From Paenibacillus sp. YN15 (GTDB taxonomy: Bacteria > Bacillota > Bacilli > Paenibacillales > NBRC-103111), in NCBI RefSeq assembly GCF_003285005.1, contig NZ_QMFA01000001.1:310001-374000 (forward strand): a DNA stretch of 64,000 nt, read 5' to 3'. Positions 17,727 through 28,298 of the stretch are shown one piece after another. The notes below the pieces were generated by a model. The model searched no databases, was not told the origin of the DNA, and was given only the letters and a program-made list of their open reading frames with translations. Position 1 is the first letter of the stretch. The number at the start of each line of letters is the position of its first letter. The translations under genes were made by a program, and so were the position numbers.

Positions 17727-17755
17727 AGCTGCGGCAGCAAGCGGAGGGATCTGAT

Positions 17756-19579
17756 ATGGTGGTAAGAGGAGATAAGGCGGCGTTGGCTGGAGCATTCCGC
17801 AGGAAACTGGAGAAGGAGCACCAGCGCTATGATGAACATGCGGGGCTGCTTGTTGAGGAGCGCAAGCAGCAGGGATACCATTCCCGCCTGGATCGGGGCA
17901 TGGGGCATCCGGTCTACAAAAGCCTGGAGTATGCGGCTGCTCTTCTGCTTGGGGCAGATGAGGGTTATCGCAGCAGAGCGTTTGCAATCATTGACCGGGT
18001 TATTTCCCTGCAGGATACGGATGAGCATAGCCCTACCTATGGCATCTGGCCGTATTATCTGGAGGAGCCTCTTGACCGGATGAAGGCGCCTGACTGGAAT
18101 TGGGCGGATTTCAACGGGAAGGTGCTGGTGTATCTGCTGCTGGAGCAGCGCCGGGTGCTGTCGCCTGACAGAATCGCAGATGTAGAACAGGCTCTGAAGC
18201 ACGCCGCAGCCAGTATCATACGCCGGAATATTGGCCCGGACTATACCAATATCAGCCTGATGGGCGCTTATGTAACGATTAAGGCCGGGGAAATATTGGG
18301 CGACGGCAAGCTGTTCCATTACGGCAAGACCCGGCTGCAGAAGGCGCTGGCATTCGTGGAGGAGAACGGAGGCTTCGCCGAATACAACAGCCCAAGCTAC
18401 TCCATTCTGGCTCTGGAGGAGCTTGGCCGGATGCTCAAGCATATTGAGGATAAGGAATGCCTGACGGCGGCCTCCCGGCTCAATGACCTGGAATGGGCAT
18501 GCATCGCCCGGCACTTCCACCCGTCCACCAAGCAGCTGTCCGCCCCGCATAGCAGATGCTACAGCAATATTAGCGGCAATAGCTTTCTGTCCTTCCTTCA
18601 TGTGGGGACAGGGATGCAATTGGACCTGATGGAAGAGGAGGAACTGGAATACGGGCTGCTGTGGGATACCATGGTGATTCAATGCCCGGAGAAGCATTAT
18701 GAGCTGTTCCGGACATTGCACGAGCCCAGGCTTGTCCGGGAAACCTTCTACAAAGGGGTGGATATCATCTCCAGGGAGGAGATCAGGGTGCTGATTGAGC
18801 AGGGCACTCCCCCTCTGCAGGCTGTCACCTATATGACTCCCCGCTTCTCTCTGGGAAGCTTCGCCGAATACGACCTGTGGAATCAACGGCGGCCGCTTAT
18901 GGCTTATTGGGGCAGCCCTGAACAATGCACGTATTTTAGGCTCAGATGCTTGCACGACGGGCAGGACTATGCCTCCGCCATCATCCGCACCTTCCAGGAG
19001 CGGAATCATGTGATCGCCGGAGTCACCTTCGCCAAGGATCACGGGGACTTCCATTTCATCCTGGACCCCTTGCCGGAGGAGGGGAAGCTCACCGCACGGC
19101 AGCTTTCCTTGCGCTTTGAAGCGGGGGGATATATGGAGGGGCTGCAAATTCCTTCCCAGGCGGAGGCAGGCGCTGCGTTGTGCATTCATTCCGGGGATAT
19201 CACTGTGGAGCTTCATCCCCTGCTGTGCCGGTTTGGCGAATATCCTGTGCAGGTGCGGACGGGAGGAGATGCCGGCGCTCAATGGATCGAGTTTGTTTTA
19301 TATGAAGGGGAGGAGCGGGTTCTCGATTTTAACCTGATGGAGCAGGCGGCATTTGTCTTCGGGCTCAGTGTGTTTGACGGGAGATATTGCCGAAGCGATG
19401 AGGAGCACAGCTATGGCTGCACGTTGAATCCGGCGGCTACTGAAGCCTGCGCCACCCTGTCCAGTACCTCCGGATGTGGTGAAATTATTATTCCGCTGAA
19501 GCCTTCATTCTTCATTCCCCCCATTCCCGGACTGGTGAAAAAGGTGAAATGCGGTGGTTTTATATATGAACCCATATGA
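17756..19579 (+). CDS. Predicted (alpha/alpha)-toroid plus beta-sandwich protein, candidate glycan lyase or hydrolase
   Basis: The product is 607 residues from ATG 17756, preceded by GGAGGG; the open frame begins 51 bases earlier, inside the binding-protein gene, without a ribosome site. It has no signal peptide, so it is likely cytoplasmic. The N-terminal two thirds are helical with pairs of conserved aromatic/acidic motifs (DWNWADFNGKVLVYLL, NISLMGAYVTIKAG, FAEYNSPSYSILALEELGRM), typical of alpha/alpha-toroid enzymes such as heparinase- or alginate-lyase-like proteins. The last third is beta-rich. SPSYS and HSRCYSNISGN are possible active-site loops. I cannot assign a CAZy family. Its place between an importer and a GH141-like enzyme points to degradation of the imported oligosaccharide. 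Confidence 0.6.
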   Translation: MVVRGDKAALAGAFRRKLEKEHQRYDEHAGLLVEERKQQGYHSRLDRGMGHPVYKSLEYAAALLLGADEGYRSRAFAIIDRVISLQDTDEHSPTYGIWPYYLEEPLDRMKAPDWNWADFNGKVLVYLLLEQRRVLSPDRIADVEQALKHAAASIIRRNIGPDYTNISLMGAYVTIKAGEILGDGKLFHYGKTRLQKALAFVEENGGFAEYNSPSYSILALEELGRMLKHIEDKECLTAASRLNDLEWACIARHFHPSTKQLSAPHSRCYSNISGNSFLSFLHVGTGMQLDLMEEEELEYGLLWDTMVIQCPEKHYELFRTLHEPRLVRETFYKGVDIISREEIRVLIEQGTPPLQAVTYMTPRFSLGSFAEYDLWNQRRPLMAYWGSPEQCTYFRLRCLHDGQDYASAIIRTFQERNHVIAGVTFAKDHGDFHFILDPLPEEGKLTARQLSLRFEAGGYMEGLQIPSQAEAGAALCIHSGDITVELHPLLCRFGEYPVQVRTGGDAGAQWIEFVLYEGEERVLDFNLMEQAAFVFGLSVFDGRYCRSDEEHSYGCTLNPAATEACATLSSTSGCGEIIIPLKPSFFIPPIPGLVKKVKCGGFIYEPI

Positions 19580-19600
19580 ACCGGAAGAAGGAGGCTGAAG

Positions 19601-22600
19601 ATGAAGAATAAGAGCAGGAGCGTATGGCAAAGAGGAATAGCCGCCGTTTTGGCGGCGGCTGTTCTGTGGATGACCGCAGCATGGGGACCGGCCGTGGTGC
19701 AGGCGGCGGAAGCCCCCATTGGGGATTTGGGGCATGAGGATTTTGACAGCATTCCCCACGGGGGACGGCCAGGGGCAGGCTGGAGCTTTGCCTCCACCCC
19801 CTCCGGAGTAATTGCAAGCGTTTACGCTGAGCCTTCGGGCAACCATGTGTTCAGGATCGAACAGAGTAACCCCGTGTCGGGCAATTATGGTCCCCGCTTC
19901 TCCATTAATCAGGAGGTAAGCGCAGCGGAGCTGTCCTACCGGGTGAAGGCGGAGCAGACCACGGGCTTTATTTACTTGCCCCGCTTCACCGGTACGGGGC
20001 TCAGGCTGGGAATGAGCGACAGCGGCAGCTTCACGGTGGGCAATGGATCGGGGGGATGGAATTCCGTCATGGCCTATGAGGCCAACCGCTGGTATGAGGT
20101 GCGGGTTGTGCTGGATACGGCAACGGACAAGTACGATCTGTATATCGATGATGAGCCGGTTGCCGTTCAGCGGAGCACGGATACGCCGGGAGAGTCTATA
20201 CGTCATGTGGAATTCGGTTTTTACCGGCTGGGCACAGGAGCATTCAGTGTGGATGATCTGAATGTGCATTCCTTTAAGGAAGCCGTGTCCGCCTCCTTCC
20301 CGCAGGCGGAATATCAGGCTGAGGTGGGCGGGAGGCTGGCCCTGAAGCTAACCTTTGCTCCTGCAGACGCCTCCATTCAAACAGCGGCCTGGTCTACCTC
20401 CGACTCCTCTGTGGCAACAGTGGACGGGAAGGGCGTTGTCACCGGCATCAGGGGAGGAGCTGTCCAGATTACTGCAGCCCCATACGCTGCGGGCTTAGCC
20501 CCCGTGGCGGTCACGGTCCAGGTATATGGGGCGCCTCCGGCAGCAGTTATGGTGCATCCTGCCACACTGCAGCTGGCGACAGGAGCGCGAAGCTTTCTGA
20601 CGGCAGAGGTGACCCCTGCCAATGCAGGGAACAAGGCTGTTGTGTGGTCCACCTCCGATTCTGCGGTGGCTGGTGTGAGTCCGGCCGGAGAGGTGCGCGG
20701 AATCAGTCCTGGCACTGCTGTTATTACCGCCCGTTCCCAGGAAAATGCCTCCCTTCAAGCTCAATCTGCGGTGACGGTGACGGCTGCGTCCGTACCGGCC
20801 CCCGGCGATGCGCTGCATGAGGATTTCGAAACAACGGCTCTGGGGCAGAAGCCGTCCGCAGGCTGGAGCTATGGATCATCCGTCCCGGCGGTGGTGGATA
20901 TCCGGGTAGGAGAAGCAGGGGCTGGCGAGTCCAGCCGGGTATTGTCCTTCTCCCAGAGCGACAGGGCCAATTACAGCTATGGCGTGGCAAGGCGGCTGGA
21001 CGCCAGCATGGATAAAGCGGTGTTGGCGTACCGGATTCGGGCGAAGCAGACCAGCGGCTTTTTCTATATGCCCCGCTTCGCAACAACCTCAGGAGAGCTG
21101 GTCAAGCTGGGAATGAGCGATACCGGCGCCTTCAGCATCTGGGATACGGCAGGCGCCAAGTGGTTGGCGGTGAAGCAATATGAGCCAGACCGCTGGTATG
21201 AGGTGCGGCTGTATCTGGATACGGCTACGGACAAGTACGATCTATTCATCGATGGCGAGCTGGTGGCTGCGCAACAGCCTGCCGCCGCTGCCGCCGGGGA
21301 CATCCAGCAGGTCAATATAGGCTTTTACAACGCGTGCATAGGCTCCTTCGACATCGATGATCTGAATGTGTACTCCTACAGACCGGCGGTGAGCGCGGCT
21401 TTTGCCCAGTCTGAATATACAGTTCCCTTGTATTACGACGCCAGGCTGAAGCTGGACTTCCTTCCTGCGGACGCATCGCTGCAGAGCGCGGTTTGGAGCT
21501 CGGATAACCCGGAGGTTGCCGCTGTGGACGAAACAGGCAAGGTGACCGGCGCAGGCGCGGGAACGGCGGTAATTACAGCGGCTCCCCTGGAGCCGGGAGT
21601 GCCGGCGGTGACAGCCGCTGTTTATGTAGTAGAAGTGCCTCCCCAATCGTTGACGCTGGATGCAAGCGAATTGCTGCTTTCTGTTGGCTCCCTTGGTGTG
21701 TTGAAGGCTGCCGTGTGGCCTGTGGAGACCACCGATCCCGCTGTGATCTGGTCCTCCTCCGATCCGGCCGTTGTCAGCGTAGCCAACGGTGAGCTGGAGG
21801 CCCATTCGCCGGGAACGGCCGTTATTACGGCAAGCGCCCGGGGGAACAGCGGGATTTATGCAGCAGCCCTGGCAGAGGTTGTCCCCGCAACGGTGCAGCA
21901 GGAATTCTATGTCTCCCCTGACGGGGACGACGCCAATCCCGGGACGGTTGAGCTGCCGTTCCGCACCCTGGACAGGGCGCAGCAGGCGGTGCGCGGTTGC
22001 AACGATGAGATGAACGGGGATATTGTGGTATATCTCCGGGGGGGAACCTATACCCTTCAGTCCACATGGACACTGAATGAGGAGGATTCCGGCGCCAACG
22101 GTTATACCGTCCGCTGGTCCGCGTATCCCGGGGAAGAGCCGGTGGTGAGCGGCGGGCGGACGATTGCGGGCTGGACTCTGCATGATGCGGCCAAGGGCAT
22201 ATACAAAGCGGAGGTCGGCGGGGATTTCGCCTCCCGCCAGCTGTTCATCGACGGCGTCCGGGCTACCCGCGCCCGCAGCGGAGCCGGTCTTGTGAATGCG
22301 GTGAAAACAGCCTCCGGCTATACCAGCGACGACGTGCAACTGGCTCTGTATGACCGGACGCAGGATCTGGAATTCGTCTACATGGAGCAATGGACCAATC
22401 CGCGGAGCGGAGTTGCTTCCGTCAGCGTGAACCAAGGCAAGGCGGTCATAGCCATGGATGAGCCGGGCTGGACGGCGGTATCCAACAAGGGAGGAACCTC
22501 GGCAACCTATCCGGTCTATTACGAGAATGCCTATGAGCTGCTGGACCAGGATGGGGAATGGTACTGGAATGAAGGCTCAGGGGAACTGTTCTACAAGCCT

Positions 22601-24790
22601 CGGGTGTGGGAGAATCTGGGAACAGCCGCGGTTATCGCTCCTGTGCTGGAGGAGCTGGTTGCCGTCAAGGGCAGCTCAGTGGAGCAGCAGGCCGCCAATA
22701 TCATGTTTACCGGCATAACCTTCGCCGATACAACGTGGATGCGTCCCAGCTCTGAACTGGGCCACTCCGATGCGCAGAACAACCATCTGCGTTATCCGGG
22801 AGCAGGTGACATTCTGCCTCCCGCCGCCGTAACCGTGGAGCATGCGCGCGCGGTCCGCTTTGAGCGCAATGTTTTTACCCGGTTGGGCATTACCGGCCTG
22901 AAGCTGGTCAACGGGGTGCAGGACAGTCTGATACGCGGCAATGTCTTCTATGACATATCCGGCAGCGCCGTCAGCGTGGGCGATCCGGGCACAGGGCGCA
23001 GCAATGCCAATCCCTCGGACCCAAGGATGCAGATGCGCAACAACGATGTAGTCAATAACTATATTCATGATATTGGCGTGGAGTATATGTCCGCTGCCGC
23101 TATCTCCGCAGGGTTTCCCCTGGACATGGATATCAGCAGCAATGAAATTTTCAATATTCCGTACAGCGGGCTTCATATCGGTTATGGCTGGATGAACCGC
23201 TTCCCCAATATCCTGCGCAATATGAGAATCGAGCATAATTTCATTCATGATCTGCTGGGCAAGGGGATTTATGACGGGGGAGCCATCTATACCTTGGGCA
23301 ATTCAGGCGGCAGTCCCAATCAGCCCAACCTGATCGCCTATAACTACATCCGCAACCAGATGAATGATTACGGGGCGTTGTATCCCGATGAGGGGAGCAC
23401 CTTCTGGCAGCTCGACCGCAATGTGATCGACTTGTCGGAAACCCCCTTCTGGAGGAATGGAACGGCCCGCTGGTCCCTGGGCAATTCCAATCAGGATATA
23501 ACCTTCAGCAATAATTATACAACCACCGGCCGCAGAGTCAGCAACTCTCCTTTGGCCAATGTGCGGGAGATCAATACCCAGGTGTATCCGGACGCCGACT
23601 GGCCGGCGGAGGCTCGGGACATCATTGCGCAATCCGGATTGAAGGAGGATTATGCGGATATCCGGGCGAATCATGCAGAGCGGATCACTGTGCCGCAGCA
23701 GTTGGTTCTCTCCCTTGGCGAGACCGGCAGACTGGAGCTTGCCGCAAGGGACGGCAAGGACCGGGCGGTTGATCCAAGCGGGCTGCAGGTGTACTGCAAG
23801 ACAGATGATCCTTCTATTGCCTCAGTTGATGCCCAGGGCAATATTACGGGGCAGAGCGGGGGGCTGACCCGGGTATGGCTGTACGTGCTGGAGGGCAGCC
23901 TGCTGAAAACCTTCTCCTCTTCCGTTTATGTGGATGAGCATCTGGCGGGGCTGGCCCTTGACGAGACGGACCGGATCGGGGAATTAAAGCTGATGAAGGA
24001 TGAGCCGCAAGCCTTCCCCATTGGCGGCCTGTCCAATCTGGGGCGTCTGCTGGAGCTGGATAGCATAACCTACACCAGCCATGATCCAACGGTTACAGCC
24101 GATGTATACGGCACATTGGAGGCGTCCGCGGCAGGCAGCTATCTGCTGACGGTGGAAGGAACCTGGAAGGGCGTTGCAGTGTCAAGGGAGTTTGCAGTCA
24201 AGGTGTATGAAAAAGGAGTCGCCGAGCCTTACATGCTGGAGGCGGAGCTTGCCGACGGGGACGGATGGTATGTGGACGCCTCCGGGGTCAAAATCGTCTC
24301 TCCCGACGGGCAGGGGATTACTCTGGGTTCGCCGAAGCAGTTTGCCCTTTACCAGCACAAGCAATATTGGAATGAGTTGCTTGATTTTCGGATGACCATC
24401 AACGCCTCCTCCGGCTGGCCGTCCGTCATGTTCCGCAGCCAGCATCCCGAGAGGGGCATTGACGACACCACTTATATTTTTACGGTGAAGCCGGATGTGC
24501 TGGAGCTTCAGCGGTTCAATGGAGGCGTGAGGACGGTCATATATGGAAGTATTGCAGGTTCGCCCAGTCTGGGGGGCCCGGCCATTCCCAATACGATGCT
24601 GCCCTTCAATCAGCGGCACCGGATTCAACTTGGGGCTGTTAACGAGGAGAACGGGGTGCGGCTTACCGTTGTGGCCAACGGGCAGACGGTGATGGATTAT
24701 CTGGACACGGACGTGAACGCGATACGCGGCGCCGGATATTTCGGAGTATATGCCCGCAGCGGCACCATCACCTTGGAGCCGGGCGAATAG
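19601..24790 (+). CDS. Large secreted multidomain beta-helix glycosidase, GH141-like
   Basis: The 1729-residue product has a signal peptide (cleavage near VVQAAEA). Domains in order: concanavalin-like jelly roll (about 40-230), two Ig-like Big_2 domains (232-395), a second jelly roll closely similar to the first (405-600), two more Big_2 domains (605-765), a right-handed parallel beta-helix (about 767-1370), a Big_2-like region and a C-terminal jelly roll (about 1545-1725). The helix starts EFYVSPDGDDANPGTVELP and includes the VYLRGGTYTLQSTWTLNE pattern of GH141 and related families (fucosidase or xylanase activities known). It has no SLH domain, so it is released or loosely held. It is the last gene of the importer operon, 21 bases after the toroid gene. 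Confidence 0.75.
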   Translation: MKNKSRSVWQRGIAAVLAAAVLWMTAAWGPAVVQAAEAPIGDLGHEDFDSIPHGGRPGAGWSFASTPSGVIASVYAEPSGNHVFRIEQSNPVSGNYGPRFSINQEVSAAELSYRVKAEQTTGFIYLPRFTGTGLRLGMSDSGSFTVGNGSGGWNSVMAYEANRWYEVRVVLDTATDKYDLYIDDEPVAVQRSTDTPGESIRHVEFGFYRLGTGAFSVDDLNVHSFKEAVSASFPQAEYQAEVGGRLALKLTFAPADASIQTAAWSTSDSSVATVDGKGVVTGIRGGAVQITAAPYAAGLAPVAVTVQVYGAPPAAVMVHPATLQLATGARSFLTAEVTPANAGNKAVVWSTSDSAVAGVSPAGEVRGISPGTAVITARSQENASLQAQSAVTVTAASVPAPGDALHEDFETTALGQKPSAGWSYGSSVPAVVDIRVGEAGAGESSRVLSFSQSDRANYSYGVARRLDASMDKAVLAYRIRAKQTSGFFYMPRFATTSGELVKLGMSDTGAFSIWDTAGAKWLAVKQYEPDRWYEVRLYLDTATDKYDLFIDGELVAAQQPAAAAAGDIQQVNIGFYNACIGSFDIDDLNVYSYRPAVSAAFAQSEYTVPLYYDARLKLDFLPADASLQSAVWSSDNPEVAAVDETGKVTGAGAGTAVITAAPLEPGVPAVTAAVYVVEVPPQSLTLDASELLLSVGSLGVLKAAVWPVETTDPAVIWSSSDPAVVSVANGELEAHSPGTAVITASARGNSGIYAAALAEVVPATVQQEFYVSPDGDDANPGTVELPFRTLDRAQQAVRGCNDEMNGDIVVYLRGGTYTLQSTWTLNEEDSGANGYTVRWSAYPGEEPVVSGGRTIAGWTLHDAAKGIYKAEVGGDFASRQLFIDGVRATRARSGAGLVNAVKTASGYTSDDVQLALYDRTQDLEFVYMEQWTNPRSGVASVSVNQGKAVIAMDEPGWTAVSNKGGTSATYPVYYENAYELLDQDGEWYWNEGSGELFYKPRVWENLGTAAVIAPVLEELVAVKGSSVEQQAANIMFTGITFADTTWMRPSSELGHSDAQNNHLRYPGAGDILPPAAVTVEHARAVRFERNVFTRLGITGLKLVNGVQDSLIRGNVFYDISGSAVSVGDPGTGRSNANPSDPRMQMRNNDVVNNYIHDIGVEYMSAAAISAGFPLDMDISSNEIFNIPYSGLHIGYGWMNRFPNILRNMRIEHNFIHDLLGKGIYDGGAIYTLGNSGGSPNQPNLIAYNYIRNQMNDYGALYPDEGSTFWQLDRNVIDLSETPFWRNGTARWSLGNSNQDITFSNNYTTTGRRVSNSPLANVREINTQVYPDADWPAEARDIIAQSGLKEDYADIRANHAERITVPQQLVLSLGETGRLELAARDGKDRAVDPSGLQVYCKTDDPSIASVDAQGNITGQSGGLTRVWLYVLEGSLLKTFSSSVYVDEHLAGLALDETDRIGELKLMKDEPQAFPIGGLSNLGRLLELDSITYTSHDPTVTADVYGTLEASAAGSYLLTVEGTWKGVAVSREFAVKVYEKGVAEPYMLEAELADGDGWYVDASGVKIVSPDGQGITLGSPKQFALYQHKQYWNELLDFRMTINASSGWPSVMFRSQHPERGIDDTTYIFTVKPDVLELQRFNGGVRTVIYGSIAGSPSLGGPAIPNTMLPFNQRHRIQLGAVNEENGVRLTVVANGQTVMDYLDTDVNAIRGAGYFGVYARSGTITLEPGE

Positions 24791-24933
24791 AGACGTTTTG
24801 TCGGCTGAACAAAGCCGTGGTGCGATTGGCAAGGGGAAGATCAATGGGAAAGCCGCCTGCTCTATGGGGGAATCATTGCATCGGAAGGTCCTTTTTTCGG
24901 GAGGGTGCAGGTTTGGCGAGTCGCGGCGGGATT

Positions 24934-25128
24934 GATAGCGGGCAACAAATGTACGCTATTTCGGAAACAGGCTGCTTTTTTGCGAAATAGCGTATATAAA
25001 ATGTACGCTATTGGCAGAAATAGGCTGCTGTTTTGCCTAAAAGCGGTGAATAGCAGACATTTTGTGTACGCTATTCGGTGAAAAGGAGGCTTGGCAGCTC
25101 AATAGCGTACATTGTTTGGCGCTTACAT
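24934..25128. repeat. Repeat cluster A: four ~28-bp palindromic elements
   Basis: Elements lie at 24934-24960, 24985-25012, 25048-25075 and 25100-25128. They have the form AATAGCGTACA-N-TGTACGCTATT with variation, the first and last being inverted copies of each other. Spacers are 24, 35 and 24 bases. There is no coding signal in 24791-25272; the remainder of that gap shows nothing I can name. Confidence 0.75.
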
Positions 25129-25272
25129 GGGTGTCCTGGCTGTGTGGCAGTGGCCGCTGTCGCCCCTTTCAGCCGACTTCCGGCATTTCGGGCCGCTTCA
25201 GCCGTGTGCAGCGGCCCGCTCCTCCGGCAGTGGCTGCGTCCCACGCTTGTACTGAGAACGTAAAATGAAAAT

Positions 25273-25343
25273 GGGACATCTGCTTTGTATGGGAATTGTG
25301 GCGAACGACAATTTCTCCCCAAAAGGCAGATGTCCTTTTTTTC
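25273..25343 (-). terminator. Two-stem terminator of spoVR
   Basis: GGACATCTGC pairs perfectly with GCAGATGTCC; an inner AATTGT/ACAATT stem lies in the loop, and T-rich runs lie on both sides. It lies between spoVR and the GH141-like operon, so it may stop both. Confidence 0.65.
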
Positions 25344-25388
25344 GTATTATCTGCTCGACGAAATCTCTAAAATGATGACGTTAGAAAA

Positions 25389-26819
25389 TTACAAAAACCT
25401 CCGGTTATTCTTCTTGCCGTCATAGGTGAACAATACCGCCTTATCCTCCACCACCGTTTCCAGATGGACGGTTTTGCCCCAGAGGCGGTGGACATAAGGC
25501 AGGGTCCGCTCCACATATTTCAGGTCCAGCTCCACACCCTCGTACATATGCTTCAGAAACAGCTCGCCGTTCCCCGTGTGGTTGCCGTCGGTAATAACCA
25601 GATAGGGGAATCCGCCGTTGATCCGGGAATAGACCAGCTGATCCCGAATATTCTCCCAGGTTTTATCAGTAATTTTCCACTCCGCGCCCTTCTTCTCGAA
25701 GACGTATAAATCCAGTTCCTCCACCAGTTGCTTGGTCAGGTAATTGCGGATGAAGGAAGTATCCGAATCAAACTCCCGCACCTCAAAAATCTTCGCCCGG
25801 CCCTGGCCTGGCTTTCGTCCGAAGCGGCGGATATCCTCCTCGCCGGGTGCATCCCAGCGCTTCTCGATGTCCTCCAGCATTTTTAGCCCGAGATAATACG
25901 GGTTCAGGCTGTTCCGCGAAGGCTGCACCACGCCTGAATTAAGCTTGGAGTATTCGATGGTCTCCTCGCTGGTCAGATCCAGCTCCCGGAGAATCCGCTG
26001 GTGCCAATAGGAGGCCCAGCCCTCATTCATAATCTTCGTCTCCATCTGCGGCCAGAAGTAGAGCATTTCGTCCCGCAGCATGGTGAGGATATCCCGCTGC
26101 CAGGGCTCCAGGATCGGGGAATATTCCTGGATGAACCAGAGCAGATCCTTTTCCGGCTTGGGCGGAAAACGTTTGGGCTTATCCTCCTCCGCCGCGGCAT
26201 CCCCCTGCGTTTCCAGCTCCCACAGATCCTCGTAGCCGGTGGTTTTGACAGTTGCCTCCTCGGCCTGGTCCATAATTCCGTCCCCGTCCATATCATAGCG
26301 GTTGGGCCGGTAAGGCCGCACCAGATCCGGGTCCACATGCTCCTGAATGGCCAGCACCGCATCGATGAACTGCTCCACCCGCTCAGTTCCGTATTTGATC
26401 TCGTAGTGGCGGATGCGCTCTGCCGTAGCCGACATGCTCTCCACCATGTTCCGGTTGGTCTTGCTGAACCGGGCATTGTTCTTGAAGAAATCGCAGTGGG
26501 CCAGCACGTGAGCCACAATCAGCTTGTTCTGGATCAGGGAGTTGCCGTCCAGGAGAAAAGCGTAGCAGGGGTTGGAGTTAATGACCAGCTCGTAAATTTT
26601 GGAGAGGCCAAAATCGTACTGGGTCTTCATCCGGTGGAACGTCTTGCCGAAGCTCCAATGGCTAAAGCGGGTGGGCATGCCGTAGGCGCCGAAGGTATAA
26701 ATAATATCCGCCGGGCAAATTTCATACCGCATCGGGTAAAAATCCAGGCCAAAGCCTGTAGCAATCTCGGTAATTTCGGCAATGGACTTTTCCAACGCGG
26801 CGATTTCATCCTGGTGCAC
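25389..26819 (-). CDS. spoVR: SpoVR family protein
   Basis: The product is 476 residues from GTG 26817-26819, chosen because AAGGAGGG lies 8 bases upstream and the length then matches Bacillus SpoVR (about 468); the open frame runs 27 codons further without support. Family hallmarks are seen throughout: [52 protein letters not shown] and the central [13 protein letters not shown]. SpoVR is involved in spore cortex formation in Bacillus, but its biochemical role is still unclear; relatives also occur in non-sporulating bacteria beside PrkA and YhbH. Monocistronic here. Confidence 0.93.
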   Translation of the reverse strand: MHQDEIAALEKSIAEITEIATGFGLDFYPMRYEICPADIIYTFGAYGMPTRFSHWSFGKTFHRMKTQYDFGLSKIYELVINSNPCYAFLLDGNSLIQNKLIVAHVLAHCDFFKNNARFSKTNRNMVESMSATAERIRHYEIKYGTERVEQFIDAVLAIQEHVDPDLVRPYRPNRYDMDGDGIMDQAEEATVKTTGYEDLWELETQGDAAAEEDKPKRFPPKPEKDLLWFIQEYSPILEPWQRDILTMLRDEMLYFWPQMETKIMNEGWASYWHQRILRELDLTSEETIEYSKLNSGVVQPSRNSLNPYYLGLKMLEDIEKRWDAPGEEDIRRFGRKPGQGRAKIFEVREFDSDTSFIRNYLTKQLVEELDLYVFEKKGAEWKITDKTWENIRDQLVYSRINGGFPYLVITDGNHTGNGELFLKHMYEGVELDLKYVERTLPYVHRLWGKTVHLETVVEDKAVLFTYDGKKNNRRFL

Positions 26820-27098
26820 CGTGGGTTCCCTCCTTAAGTCTATCCTGATACCGGCTTCTTCAATTACAGCCGCAGAGTCCGCATGTTCCGCATAAATCAA
26901 GGTTCGTAACAGTTTATGAGGGGAGGCGGAGGGATATTCTAGGGGGTCACGGGAGCTGAAGGGAGGCCGTGTCCGCCGTGGGCTGCTGCTGCCGGAAGCC
27001 GGTATGATTTTCTTTGCGGGCAGCCATCATATGGGAGGAACGCAAAATCCGATAGCAATGAGGCAAGATCGCGGCTAGCTTACGCGTTCTGTTTTTCC

Positions 27099-27104
27099 TA
27101 TAAT
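27099..27104 (+). promoter_or_regulatory. Possible -10 element of the ThuA-like gene
   Basis: TATAAT 34 bases before the start codon. No good -35 hexamer at normal spacing. The rest of the 318-base divergent gap 26820-27137 shows only the spoVR ribosome site and no other feature. Confidence 0.35.
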
Positions 27105-27137
27105 CAGAGCATAGGATAGGAAGGGGTGTTTTGAAGA

Positions 27138-27875
27138 ATGGCAAACGTCATTAAAGTAACGGTATGGAATGAAAACCGCCACGAGCAGAGCAGCGAGGAA
27201 GTGCGGAAGGTGTATCCCAAGGGAATTCACGGAGCGCTGGCGGAGGGGCTTGGCGCGTTGGGAGAGCTGCAAATCGTTTGCGCTACTCTGGATGAGCCGG
27301 AGCATGGCCTGACGGAGGGGCGGCTGAATGAAACGGATGTGCTGCTGTGGTGGGGGCATACGGCCCACGGCGAAGTATCCGATGCGGTGGTGGAGCGGGT
27401 GTATCAGCGGGTGCTGCACGGCATGGGACTCATTGTCCTGCATTCCGGCCACTTCTCCAAAATCTTCAGGAAGCTTATGGGCACCTCCTGCGACCTGAAA
27501 TGGCGGGAGATCGGCGAGAAGGAGCGGCTGTGGGTGGTATCTCCGGGACATCCGATTGCCGAAGGGATCGGGGAATACATCGAGCTTCCCCATGAGGAAA
27601 TGTACGGGGAGCATTTCGACATTCCCCAGCCCGACGAGACGGTGATGGTCAGCTGGTTTGCCGGCGGCGAGGTATTCCGCAGTGGCTGCACCTTCCACAG
27701 GGGCCAAGGCAAGATTTTCTACTTCCGCCCGGGCCATGAAACCTACCCGACGTATTACAATGAGCAGGTGCTGCGGGTCATCCGCAATGGGATAAGCTGG
27801 GCGGCTCCCACTACCCGGGAATATCCCACATACGGCAAGTCCGAGCCTTTGGAGCCAATTTCCGCTAACGTGTAG
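27138..27875 (+). CDS. ThuA-like trehalose-utilization family protein
   Basis: The 245-residue product has the ThuA/class I glutamine amidotransferase-like flavodoxin fold. Motifs are [10 protein letters not shown] near the N-terminus, [15 protein letters not shown]-like around residue 70 (here [14 protein letters not shown]), [19 protein letters not shown] and the C-terminal [15 protein letters not shown]. ThuA proteins are linked to oxidation or turnover of disaccharides such as trehalose, but the catalysed step is poorly defined. It starts 10 bases or so after GGAAGGGG, is monocistronic and diverges from spoVR. Confidence 0.88.
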   Translation: MANVIKVTVWNENRHEQSSEEVRKVYPKGIHGALAEGLGALGELQIVCATLDEPEHGLTEGRLNETDVLLWWGHTAHGEVSDAVVERVYQRVLHGMGLIVLHSGHFSKIFRKLMGTSCDLKWREIGEKERLWVVSPGHPIAEGIGEYIELPHEEMYGEHFDIPQPDETVMVSWFAGGEVFRSGCTFHRGQGKIFYFRPGHETYPTYYNEQVLRVIRNGISWAAPTTREYPTYGKSEPLEPISANV

Positions 27876-27889
27876 GGCTCTGCCGCACA

Positions 27890-27941
27890 TAAAAGCTCTT
27901 CGTCTTTGCGCGCATCCGCCGCGGGACAGGGAGCTTTTTTT
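27890..27941 (+). terminator. Terminator after the ThuA-like gene
   Basis: AAAAGCTC pairs with GAGCTTTT around a GC-rich loop, followed by TTT. The loop is long, so confidence is moderate. Confidence 0.5.
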
Positions 27942-27983
27942 GTACATGCTCACTGGGCTGGGGGCTCCCTCGTCTGCAGAAAT

Positions 27984-28179
27984 GATAGCGTACCGCAAAT
28001 GTTCGCTATTTGCTCAGAATGGAGGAAAATTAACTGAATAGCGACAAAAAATGTATGCTATTCATGCAAAACCGCTGCCCAAACAGCTGAAAAGAAGAAA
28101 TAGCGTACATTGTATGCCGCTTACATACAGGAATCGGACCCGCCCAGGGGAAATAGCATACAATGTTTGCCGCTTACAT
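27984..28179. repeat. Repeat cluster B: four palindromic elements of the cluster A type
   Basis: Elements lie at 27984-28010, 28036-28062, 28098-28126 and 28151-28179, with spacers 25, 35 and 24. Arms are of the same AATAGCGTACA family as cluster A. Elements 3 and 4 end GCCGCTTACAT, like the last element of cluster A. The gap 27876-28298 holds only this cluster and the terminator before it. Confidence 0.75.
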
Positions 28180-28298
28180 TCATAGAATGCCAAATCTTTC
28201 AATATAAAAATTTTCTCCAAATAGATAGAGTAACCAATCAGGCAGAGCTCCTCCGGCATATCTTGTACAAATGAGAGAAGAGGGGAGATGGACAACGT

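Noticed and set aside
24934-25128. CRISPR array (also considered for 27984-28179 and 40676-40921)
   Set aside because: Elements are 26-29 bp with 24-36-bp spacers, which suggests an array at first sight. But the elements are inverted relative to each other, vary in sequence, the spacers are partly conserved between copies, and no cas genes are present.
25062-25268. Short frames on both strands after the GH141-like gene
   Set aside because: They run through palindromic cluster A and have no coding pattern.
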